This document shows, piece after piece, positions 58,241 to 64,000 of a stretch of 64,000 nucleotides of DNA. The notes under the pieces were generated by a model. It worked only from the letters and a program-made list of their open reading frames with translations, did not search any database and was not told where the DNA came from. Source of the stretch: JAXLYE01 sp046351595 (GTDB lineage: Bacteria > Myxococcota_A > Polyangia > Palsa-1104 > JAEUJZ01); assembly GCA_046351595.1 (NCBI GenBank), contig JAXLYE010000002.1, positions 1,302,001-1,366,000 on the forward strand, written 5' to 3'. Both the position numbers and the translations under genes were made by a program. Within the stretch, counting starts at the first letter, position 1. Every line of letters begins with the position of its first letter.

Positions 58241-59746
58241 ATGAGCGAGACGTCGAAACCCGGACCAGGCGACGGCGCGGGGGCGCCGATTCAGGCGGCG
58301 CGGGCCGTCCCGAGCGAGACCGCGCGGGCGGCGCGGCTGCGCGGCGAGATCGTCACCATCGGCGATGAGCTGAACCGCGGCGAGATCATCGACAGCAACG
58401 CGGCGTGGCTCGGCGAGCAGCTGACCGAGCTCGGCATCCACGTCCGCTACCGGCAGGGCGTAAACGACCAGCCCGATGACATCGCGGCGGCGCTGCGGCT
58501 GGCGGCGGCGCGCTCGGACGTGGTGCTGGTCTCGGGCGGGCTCGGGCCGACCTCGGATGACCTGACGGTCGACGTCGCGGCGCAGCTGTGCGGCGTCGAG
58601 CCGGTCGTCGATCCCGAGCACGAGCAGCGCATGCGCGACCGCTTCACCGAGCGCAAGCTGCCCTTCAGCCCGAACAACCTGCGGCAGGTGCGCGTGCCCC
58701 AAGGGGCCACGGTGCTGCCCAATCATCACGGTCTGGCCCCGGGATTCCTGATCGGTGCGGGCCTGATCGGTGCGGGCCTGACCGGTGCGGGCCTGACCGG
58801 TGCGGGCCTGACCGGTGCGGGCCTGACCGGTGCCGACTTGCTCGGTGCGGCCGGCCCGATCGGCGCAGGCCGCGGGCCCGGGGCCGCGCGCCTGTTCTTC
58901 ATGCCGGGCGTGCCGCGCGAGCAGCGCCCGATGTTCCTGGCCGAGATCGCGCCGCGCCTGCGCGCGCAGGGCGGCCAGCACGTCGCCTCGCGCCGCCGCG
59001 TCTACCGCGTGATCGGGCTGGGGGAGTCGCAGGTCGATCACCGGCTCCAGGGCCTGGCCGAGCTCGTGCCCGCCGGCGCGGGCGGCGTCACCGTCCACTA
59101 CCGCCTCGCCTTCCCCGAGGTGCTGGTGACGCTCGTCGCCGAGGGGACCGCGGGCGGCGACGGAGATTCGGCGCAGGCGGTGCTCGATCGGCTGCACCCC
59201 GAGGTGCTGCGGCGCCTCGGCCGCGCGGTCTACAGCGAGACGGCCGATGAGCTGCAGGTGGTGCTCGGCCGCGAGCTGCACCAGCGCGGCGCCACGCTGG
59301 TCACCGCCGAGTCCTGCACCGGCGGCCTGATCGGTCAGATCCTGACCTCGACGCGCGGCTCGTCGGCGTACTACCAGGGCGGCGTGATCGCCTATGCCAA
59401 CGAGGTGAAGGTCGCGCTGCTCGGCGTCCGGCCCGAGACGATCGCGGCCCACGGCGCGGTCAGCGAGGCCTGCGTGCGCGAGATGGCCGAGGGCGCGCGG
59501 CGGCGGCTTTCGGCGACCTACGCGATCTCGGTCTCGGGCATCGCCGGGCCCGACGGCGGCACGCCCGACAAGCCGGTCGGCACGGTCCACCTCGCGGCGG
59601 CGGGCCCCGACGAGACGCTGCACCACAAGCTGCTGTGGCCGGGCGACCGCGAGCAGATCCGCCGCATCGCCGCGGTTGCGGCGCTGAACCTCCTTCACAA
59701 GCTGCTCAACCCCGAGCGCCGCGCCGACACCGGGCTGCGCATCTGA
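58241..59746 (+). CDS. cinA: CinA-family nicotinamide-nucleotide amidohydrolase
   Basis: A 501-residue two-domain protein. The N-terminal MoeA-like part begins at IVTIGDELNRGEIIDSNAAW and keeps SGGLGPTSDDLT. The C-terminal PncC part (about 335-495) has AESCTGGLIGQ, ISVSGIAGPDGG and PVGTVHLA. CinA recycles NMN and is linked to competence or DNA damage in some bacteria. A 30-residue repeat of GAGLT/GAGLI (residues 172-201) is inserted after LAPGF, where other CinA proteins continue directly towards the PGVP motif; PGVPREQRP still follows. The first 34 residues are also extra. Confidence 0.92.
   Translation: MSETSKPGPGDGAGAPIQAARAVPSETARAARLRGEIVTIGDELNRGEIIDSNAAWLGEQLTELGIHVRYRQGVNDQPDDIAAALRLAAARSDVVLVSGGLGPTSDDLTVDVAAQLCGVEPVVDPEHEQRMRDRFTERKLPFSPNNLRQVRVPQGATVLPNHHGLAPGFLIGAGLIGAGLTGAGLTGAGLTGAGLTGADLLGAAGPIGAGRGPGAARLFFMPGVPREQRPMFLAEIAPRLRAQGGQHVASRRRVYRVIGLGESQVDHRLQGLAELVPAGAGGVTVHYRLAFPEVLVTLVAEGTAGGDGDSAQAVLDRLHPEVLRRLGRAVYSETADELQVVLGRELHQRGATLVTAESCTGGLIGQILTSTRGSSAYYQGGVIAYANEVKVALLGVRPETIAAHGAVSEACVREMAEGARRRLSATYAISVSGIAGPDGGTPDKPVGTVHLAAAGPDETLHHKLLWPGDREQIRRIAAVAALNLLHKLLNPERRADTGLRI
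58754..58843 (+). repeat. 15-bp in-frame tandem repeat in cinA
   Basis: Six 15-bp units (GGTGCGGGCCTGATC or ...ACC; the last is GGTGCCGACTTGCTC) encode GAGLI/GAGLT/GADLL. Units 3-5 are identical in DNA. Confidence 0.9.
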
Positions 59747-59780
59747 CTGCGGCGCGCGGACGCCCACGCGGGGTTCGCCG

Positions 59781-59822
59781 GAGCAGTGACGACGGAGCAG
59801 TGACGACGGAACAGCGACGACC
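59781..59822. repeat. Three 14-bp tandem repeats upstream of a zinc-ribbon membrane gene
   Basis: GAGCAGTGACGACG at 59781-59794 and 59795-59808, then GAACAGCGACGACC at 59809-59822 and a decayed GATCAGCG. The period is not a multiple of three and the region is non-coding. Confidence 0.8.
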
Positions 59823-59907
59823 GATCAGCGGGCCGGCGGTCGCGCCGCGCCGCCCGCACCGGCCGCGGCCGACGGGTCTGCAGCTGAGACGTTCTGCTCC
59901 AGCGTGG

Positions 59908-59913
59908 TAGACT
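59908..59913 (+). promoter_or_regulatory. -10 element TAGACT for a leaderless transcript
   Basis: TAGACT (59908-59913) lies 7 nt before the GTG start at 59921, which has no ribosome-binding site. No good -35 box is seen (TGAGAC at 59885 is weak). Confidence 0.35.
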
Positions 59914-59920
59914 TCACCCC

Positions 59921-60577
59921 GTGAAGCCCAACGAGTTCGAGCAGGCGGTGCTTGACCTGGCGATGACGACGAGCGTGCCGCTCACGCGCGCGAACATCCT
60001 GTTCTACAGCGGCGCGGGCGCCCGTCAGGCCGACAAGTGGCTCGACGACATGCTGCGCAGCGGCCTGCTCGAGTTCGACAGCGACGACAGCGGCGAGATC
60101 ATCTACACCGTCTGCGGCGCCAAGCGACCGCCGGCCGGGCCGACGCAGCTCACCCGCTGCAGCGCCTGCCGTCGCGCCACCGGCGTCGGCGTGCGCTGCG
60201 GGCGCTGCGGCCAGCTCCTCGACCCGCAGCTGCGCTCGATCCGGCAGGACATCGAGCGCGCCGGCACCGCGCTCGATCTGGTGCGCGGCAAGGGCGGCAG
60301 CCTGCTGCCGCAGCGCGAGGGCGACAAGAACCTGCTGGTGGCCGGCGCGCTCGGCCTGCTCGGGCCCTTCGGCTGGTTCTACGCGGCGCCGCTGCAGGAG
60401 GCGGCCGCGGCCTCGGCGGGGTTCCTGCTGGCCTACTGGCTGCTGCCGACGATCCTCTTGGTGCCGCTGGTGTCGCTGCTGCTGCCGGTGTCGGCGGTGA
60501 TCGGCGCGCTGTACGCCTACAAGCACAACCGCGTCGGCGGCCGCTCCGGCCTGTTCACCGAAGACCGGGGGAGCTGA
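59921..60577 (+). CDS. Zinc-ribbon membrane protein of unknown function
   Basis: A 218-residue protein. The N-terminal 65 residues look like a winged-helix fold (VPLTRANILFYS, QADKWLDDMLRSGLLEF) ending in an acidic patch. A zinc ribbon follows with CSAC and CGRC (about residues 85-108), then a charged helix and two or more transmembrane helices (about 140-205, LLVAGALGLLGPFGWFY and beyond). I do not recognise the family. Similar zinc-ribbon plus helices proteins are common hypothetical genes in Myxococcota. The start is GTG at 59921; the next gene begins immediately after its stop codon. Confidence 0.7.
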   Translation: MKPNEFEQAVLDLAMTTSVPLTRANILFYSGAGARQADKWLDDMLRSGLLEFDSDDSGEIIYTVCGAKRPPAGPTQLTRCSACRRATGVGVRCGRCGQLLDPQLRSIRQDIERAGTALDLVRGKGGSLLPQREGDKNLLVAGALGLLGPFGWFYAAPLQEAAAASAGFLLAYWLLPTILLVPLVSLLLPVSAVIGALYAYKHNRVGGRSGLFTEDRGS

Positions 60578-61597
60578 GTGGAGCAGGCGCTCGCCAGCGG
60601 GGTCGTGCTGTCGTCGGGGCTCGGGGTGCGGCCGCTGGCCGGTGCGGCGCTCGAGCGTGAGGCGGCGGCGGCGCTGCTCACCGCGGCCCTGCCGCACGAC
60701 CGCATCGACGTCGTCCTCGACGAGAAGCTGTTCGGCGGCAACGGCCGGCGGCCGAGCCAGACCCTGGGCGCCTTCTCGGGTGGCGGCGAGCTGCTCGGCG
60801 TCCTGGCCCAGGCCGGGCGCTTCATCAAGCTCCTGGCGGTGCTGCCCTCGGCGCAGCGGCGCGGCGTCGGCACGGCGCTGCTGCGAGCGGCGCGCGCGTT
60901 TGTCGCGGCTCCCGAGGCCGGCGACGGCGGCCGACCGCGACTGCGCATCGGCGATTGCGCCGGCAACTACCTCTCGCCCGGCGTCGACGAGCGCTACGCC
61001 GCGGCACGGGACTTCTTCACGGCGCGCGGCTTCGTCGAGGTCGGCCGCAACCTCAACCTGCGCGCCGCGCTCGCCGACCACCCGCTCGTCACCGCCGAGC
61101 GCGCCGAGGCCCTCGAGCACCGCGCCCGCGACGCCGGGTACCGCCTGCTCCGCGCCGGCGCCGCCGAGGCCCCGGCGCTGCTCGAGCTCGTCGAGCGCGA
61201 GTTCTCGTGGTGGTGGGCCTACGAGCTCCGCCGCGCCCTCGGCCCGACGCTGCCGCTCGGTGGCCGGTGGGACGAGGGCGAGCCGACCGCGCACACACCC
61301 GAGCTGCCCGAGGGCTCGGGCGTGCACGTCGCGCTCGATGCCGCGGGCGCGCCCGTCGCCTTCGCGGCGCACGACGGCAACAACCGCGGCCTCGGCTGGT
61401 TCGGCCCCATGGGCACGCTGCCCGCGCACCGCGGTCACGGGCTCGGCGAGGCGCTGCTGCTGCGCTGCCTGCTCGACGTGCGCGACCGCGCTGATGGCGG
61501 CGTCATCGCCTGGGTCGGTCCCGAGGCCTTCTACGCGCGCGCTGCTGGCACGGTGCCGGACCGCCGCTTCACCGTCTACGAGGAGGCCGCAAGCTAG
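60578..61597 (+). CDS. GNAT-family acetyltransferase, tandem domains
   Basis: A 339-residue cytosolic acetyltransferase with two GNAT folds. The first acetyl-CoA loop is QRRGVGTALLRAA (about residue 90), the second HRGHGLGEALLLRCLL (about 280). Both keep the R/Q-x-x-G-x-G/A pattern. The GTG at 60578 follows the upstream stop codon directly, with GGGGGAG upstream, and the next gene starts right after its own stop. The substrate is unknown; a sugar or amino-sugar is possible given the nucleotidyltransferase next door. Confidence 0.8.
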   Translation: MEQALASGVVLSSGLGVRPLAGAALEREAAAALLTAALPHDRIDVVLDEKLFGGNGRRPSQTLGAFSGGGELLGVLAQAGRFIKLLAVLPSAQRRGVGTALLRAARAFVAAPEAGDGGRPRLRIGDCAGNYLSPGVDERYAAARDFFTARGFVEVGRNLNLRAALADHPLVTAERAEALEHRARDAGYRLLRAGAAEAPALLELVEREFSWWWAYELRRALGPTLPLGGRWDEGEPTAHTPELPEGSGVHVALDAAGAPVAFAAHDGNNRGLGWFGPMGTLPAHRGHGLGEALLLRCLLDVRDRADGGVIAWVGPEAFYARAAGTVPDRRFTVYEEAAS

Positions 61598-62641
61598 ATG
61601 CTGCAGGGGATGTTCGGCACGCCGCTGCGCGGCATGGTGCTGTGCGCCGGGATGGGCACCCGTCTCGGCACGCTTTCCGACGAGCTGCCCAAGCCGCTCT
61701 TGCCGGTCTGCAACCACCCGCTGGTGACCTACGCGCTCGCGCTCCTGCGCGGCCACGGCGTCACCGAGATCGGCATCAACCTGCACCACCTCGGTGAGCT
61801 CATCACCGAGGCGCTGGGCGACGGCCAGGACTACGGCGTCGAGATCCAGTACTCGACCGAGCCGACGCTGCTCGGCACCGGCGGCGGCCTGCGCAAGCTC
61901 TACGACTTCCTGACCCACGAGGGGCGCGAGCCGTGCGTGGTCGTCAACGGCAAGCTCCTCGTCGAGGTCGACCTGGAGTCGGTGCTGGCCCTGCACCGTG
62001 TCACCGGCGCCGTCGCCACCATGGTGCTGCGCGCGACGCCGGACGCCGAGGCCTGGGGCGCGGTCGAGGTCGACGCCGACGGCCGCGTCCACAGCATCCT
62101 CGGGCAGCGGGCCCCGATCGGCACGCCGCGCGGCGGCCTCACCCGCTGCATGTTCACCGGCGTCCACATCGTCGAGCCGCAGCTGCTCCTGCGCCTGCCC
62201 GAGGACCAGGAGTCGTGCGTCGTGCGCCAGGGCTACATCCCGGCGCTGCGCGAGGGCGAGGTGATCAGCGCCTACGTCCTGTCGGGCTACTTCCACGAGC
62301 ACAGCACCCTCGAGCGCTACCTGCAGGGCAACCTGAACGCGCTGCGCGGCCACGCCCAGCTCAGCCACCTGCCTGGTCCGCTCGTCGGCATCAGCGCGCG
62401 CGCCCAGATCTCGCCGCGCGCGATCGTCCACGCGCCGGTGTGCATCGGCGCCGGGGTCGTGGTCCAGGACGGCGCCACCGTCGGCCCCGACGTCGTGCTC
62501 GGCGAGGGCGCGCGGGTCGAGCGCGGCGCCCGCATCAGCCGCTCGGTGGTCTTCGCCGGCGCCCAGGTGCGCGGCACCGTGCACAGCTCGATCGTGACGC
62601 GCAACGCCACGTATCCCATCACGCTTCCCGGCGAGCCTTAG
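61598..62641 (+). CDS. NDP-sugar pyrophosphorylase (mannose-1-phosphate guanylyltransferase-like)
   Basis: A 347-residue cytosolic enzyme that activates a sugar-1-phosphate with a nucleoside triphosphate. The signature GMVLCAGMGTRLGTLSDELP with PKPLLPVCNHPL opens it; TEPTLLGTGGGLRKL and a metal-site region follow. The C-terminus is a left-handed beta-helix of hexapeptide repeats (ISPRAIVHAPVCIGAGVVV and beyond), as in GMPP-type enzymes. Sugar and base are not certain. The ATG follows the GNAT stop codon without a gap and has GGAGG upstream, so the three genes 59921-62641 form one operon. Confidence 0.85.
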   Translation: MLQGMFGTPLRGMVLCAGMGTRLGTLSDELPKPLLPVCNHPLVTYALALLRGHGVTEIGINLHHLGELITEALGDGQDYGVEIQYSTEPTLLGTGGGLRKLYDFLTHEGREPCVVVNGKLLVEVDLESVLALHRVTGAVATMVLRATPDAEAWGAVEVDADGRVHSILGQRAPIGTPRGGLTRCMFTGVHIVEPQLLLRLPEDQESCVVRQGYIPALREGEVISAYVLSGYFHEHSTLERYLQGNLNALRGHAQLSHLPGPLVGISARAQISPRAIVHAPVCIGAGVVVQDGATVGPDVVLGEGARVERGARISRSVVFAGAQVRGTVHSSIVTRNATYPITLPGEP

Positions 62642-62665
62642 TCATAAGCTTGTGTTCATGATTGA

Positions 62666-62677
62666 ATATCAACATAA
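62666..62677. promoter_or_regulatory. AT-rich element ATATCAACATAA before a membrane-protein gene
   Basis: This 12-mer lies in a short AT-rich island (about 62641-62680). TTGTGT (62650-62655) and CATAAA (62673-62678) are 17 bp apart and could be -35/-10 boxes. TTGAATATCAA here is a small palindrome. An 11/12 match occurs before the next gene (63229-63240). Confidence 0.4.
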
Positions 62678-62704
62678 ACAGCGTCCAGCTGCCCAAGGGT
62701 GCTC

Positions 62705-63211
62705 ATGAGCGAAAAGCTACAAGACCGCGCGCTGCAGCGACCGCAGCCGGCCTCCGCCTCGCCCGAAACCGCGACCCAGACCTCGCTCGAGGCTTCGCCC
62801 CAGACGGCGCTCACCGTCGACCAGCGGACCGAGGCCGAGCTGGCCAAGATCGACGAGGAGATGGACCGCATCATGGCGCGGCCGGGGCAGCAGCAGGCGC
62901 TGATGAACCCGCCCGGCCAGGCGCTACAGCCGGCCGCCGGGCGCAGCCTGACACCGTCGGTGTCGGCGCCGGCCGACGCGGGCGGGCTGCAGCAGATGGT
63001 GATGAACTTCATCGTCCCGGGCGGCGGCTCGCTGATGCGCGGCGCGATCGGCACCGGCGCGCTGCAGCTCGGCATGGCGCTGGCTTCGGTGCCCGTGCTC
63101 TTCTTCGTCGCCTGGTGGCTGGGCGTGCTGATGTTCGTCACCGCCTGGGTGTGGTCGGCGTACAGCGGCGTCAGGTACTTCAATAACTCGACCACGAAGT
63201 CCTGGCGCTAA
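62705..63211 (+). CDS. Small membrane protein of unknown function
   Basis: A 168-residue protein. The first 95 residues are Ala/Gln/Pro-rich and likely disordered, with one charged helix (TEAELAKIDEEMDRIMAR). The C-terminal part has two hydrophobic helices (about 108-155, MRGAIGTGALQLGMALA and VPVLFFVAWWLGVLMF) before the end NNSTTKSWR. I do not recognise the family. The ATG at 62705 is preferred over a GTG at 62699 because AAGGG lies upstream. It stands between AT-rich islands and may have its own promoter. Confidence 0.7.
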   Translation: MSEKLQDRALQRPQPASASPETATQTSLEASPQTALTVDQRTEAELAKIDEEMDRIMARPGQQQALMNPPGQALQPAAGRSLTPSVSAPADAGGLQQMVMNFIVPGGGSLMRGAIGTGALQLGMALASVPVLFFVAWWLGVLMFVTAWVWSAYSGVRYFNNSTTKSWR

Positions 63212-63217
63212 CTATTC

Positions 63218-63242
63218 GCTTATATTATATATCAATATAAGC
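63218..63242. promoter_or_regulatory. AT-rich inverted repeat before the 2Fe-2S gene
   Basis: GCTTATATT (63218-63226) and AATATAAGC (63234-63242) are perfect 9-bp arms around a 7-nt loop. The 30 bases 63211-63240 have only 5 G or C, extraordinary for this sequence. It could be an operator, a promoter (TATAAG at 63236-63241) or a terminator of the upstream gene. Confidence 0.5.
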
Positions 63243-63289
63243 TCGCTCTCCCGCCGCCCCGCATTCCAACACAAAACCCGAGGACTGCC

Positions 63290-63673
63290 ATGATCCCGTA
63301 CGAGAAGCACGTGCTGATCTGCACCAACCGCCGTGATCCGAACAACCCCAAGGGCTCCTGCGCGCACAGCGGCTCCGAGGCCCTCTGCGAGGTGTTCAAG
63401 AAGGAGCTGCACAGCCGCGGGCTCAAGGGGCGGATGCGGGCGAACGCCTCGGGCTGCCTCGACCAGTGCGCGCACGGCCCGACGGTGGTGGTCTACCCCG
63501 ATGCGGTCTGGTACCAGGTCAAGACCGCCGAGGATGCGCGCGAGATCGTCGAGCAGCACCTGTGCGGAGGCCAGCCCGTCGAGCGGCTGCGCATCGACCA
63601 GAAGGACGGCGGCACGGACGGCGCCAACGACAGCGGCGGCAAGGACAAGGCCGGCGACAAGCCGTCGGTCTGA
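63290..63673 (+). CDS. Thioredoxin-like [2Fe-2S] ferredoxin
   Basis: A 127-residue cytosolic iron-sulfur protein. Cys residues occur in the pattern of thioredoxin-like ferredoxins: the first in ICTNRRD, the second in GSCAHSG, then a pair in SGCLDQCAHGP, which bind one 2Fe-2S cluster. The C-terminal 30 residues are a Gly/Asp/Lys-rich tail. Possible roles are electron transfer or cluster storage. GAGG precedes the ATG. Its stop codon is only 4 bp from that of the convergent outer-membrane gene. Confidence 0.88.
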   Translation: MIPYEKHVLICTNRRDPNNPKGSCAHSGSEALCEVFKKELHSRGLKGRMRANASGCLDQCAHGPTVVVYPDAVWYQVKTAEDAREIVEQHLCGGQPVERLRIDQKDGGTDGANDSGGKDKAGDKPSV

Positions 63674-63677
63674 GCCT

Positions 63678-64000
63678 CTAGCGCGGCAGGCGCTGCGAGT
63701 ACGCGAGGCCGAGGTATGCGGTGTGCCGCTGGTACGACGGGCCGGCGTCGCGGGGCAGGCTGAAGAAGCCGGTGTAGCGGGCGCTCACCGCGAAGCCGCG
63801 GCCGAGCGGGCGCTCCAGGTCGAGCAGCGCCAGCGAGCGGTTGTCATCGTCGACGTTGCCGGCGGGCACGAACAGCCCGGCGGTGCCGGACAAGAGGTTC
63901 AGCTGCCCCTTGGCCGTCACGTACAGGTCGCCGGGCAGGCGGAAGGCCAGCTTGAGCAGCGGCAGGTGGCGCTGGTAGCTCTCCTGGGCCTTGCTGCTGA
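63678..64000 (-). CDS. Outer-membrane beta-barrel protein, C-terminal part
   Basis: The last 106 residues of a protein whose N-terminus lies beyond the window. Alternating hydrophobic strands (LLKLAFRLPGDLYVTAKGQL, FAVSARYTGFFSLP, HTAYLGLAYSQRLPR) with turns rich in Asp, Gly and Asn are typical of an outer-membrane barrel, with an aromatic final strand. Family cannot be named from this fragment. Confidence 0.6.
   Translation of the reverse strand, partial: SSKAQESYQRHLPLLKLAFRLPGDLYVTAKGQLNLLSGTAGLFVPAGNVDDDNRSLALLDLERPLGRGFAVSARYTGFFSLPRDAGPSYQRHTAYLGLAYSQRLPR

Noticed and set aside
62661..62671. FNR-like site TTGA-ATA-TCAA
   Set aside because: The spacer is 3 bp instead of the 6 bp between TTGA and TCAA in an FNR box (TTGAT-N4-ATCAA).

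Overview
The window is GC-rich (about 73% G+C in a 60-nt sample of a typical gene) and densely packed with genes. Several features point to a myxobacterium-like member of the Myxococcota (former Deltaproteobacteria). These are a DUF11 surface protein with a MYXO-CTERM-like tail (Cys, one hydrophobic helix, Arg cluster) at 6193-8640, a PilZ/receiver hybrid, a Ser/Thr-kinase/AAA/TPR giant protein, a thrombospondin-3/OmpA outer-membrane protein and a lipoprotein with a heme-c motif. No rRNA, tRNA, IS element, prophage or CRISPR array was seen. Assignments rest on motifs read by eye; nothing was searched against a database.

Layout. 1-9.5 kb: end of a zinc-type alcohol dehydrogenase, a heme-motif lipoprotein, a PilZ/receiver protein, the OmpA/TSP3 protein and the MYXO-CTERM protein. 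9.5-14.4 kb: a double-domain ArsA/Get3-like ATPase, HemG and a FixL-like PAS histidine kinase. 14.4-22.7 kb (minus strand): a compact cbb3 oxidase operon, ccoI-ccoS-ccoNO(fused)-ccoQ-ccoP(one heme)-ccoG-TauE/SafE, with the PAS kinase as its last gene. 22.8-26.3 kb: a CBS protein and a divergent universal stress protein, a CoA-transferase/hydrolase and an AAA_28 NTPase. 26.4-34.2 kb: an OmpR-type two-component pair followed by a CzcCBA-type heavy-metal RND efflux system. 34.2-37.9 kb: a kinase/AAA/TPR protein that has lost its kinase N-lobe. 38.0-50.3 kb: a trehalose/alpha-glucan island with malQ and treS-maltokinase on the minus strand and a glgX-treY fusion plus treZ on the plus strand, around one divergent promoter region. 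50.3-64 kb: Mrp, RibA, Def, YgiQ, a degenerate sigma-54-activator-like regulator, a PP2C phosphatase, CinA, a GNAT and a sugar nucleotidyltransferase, small membrane and 2Fe-2S proteins, and the end of an outer-membrane barrel protein.

How genes work together. The cbb3 block holds the oxidase, its copper and heme-copper assembly factors and a possible sensor. HemG supplies the penultimate step of heme synthesis. The glucan island can make trehalose from glycogen (GlgX, TreY, TreZ), interconvert it with maltose (TreS), phosphorylate maltose (Mak domain) and recycle maltodextrins (MalQ). Nine adjacent genes overlap by the 4-bp ATGA/GTGA pattern, which suggests translational coupling.

Most unusual signal. 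The window is full of short direct repeats of two kinds. In coding sequence they have periods of 9, 12, 15 or 21 bp and sit in non-conserved parts of otherwise conserved proteins. Between genes, several pentamer/hexamer arrays (TGAAAC at 24190-24298, GTTAC at 17682-17748, CCAGAC at 8824-8870) recur about every 10.3 bp, the DNA helical repeat. I know of no described system that these match. Convergent gene ends are often marked by compact hairpins, and several genes without a Shine-Dalgarno site have a -10 element so close to the start codon that leaderless transcription is likely.
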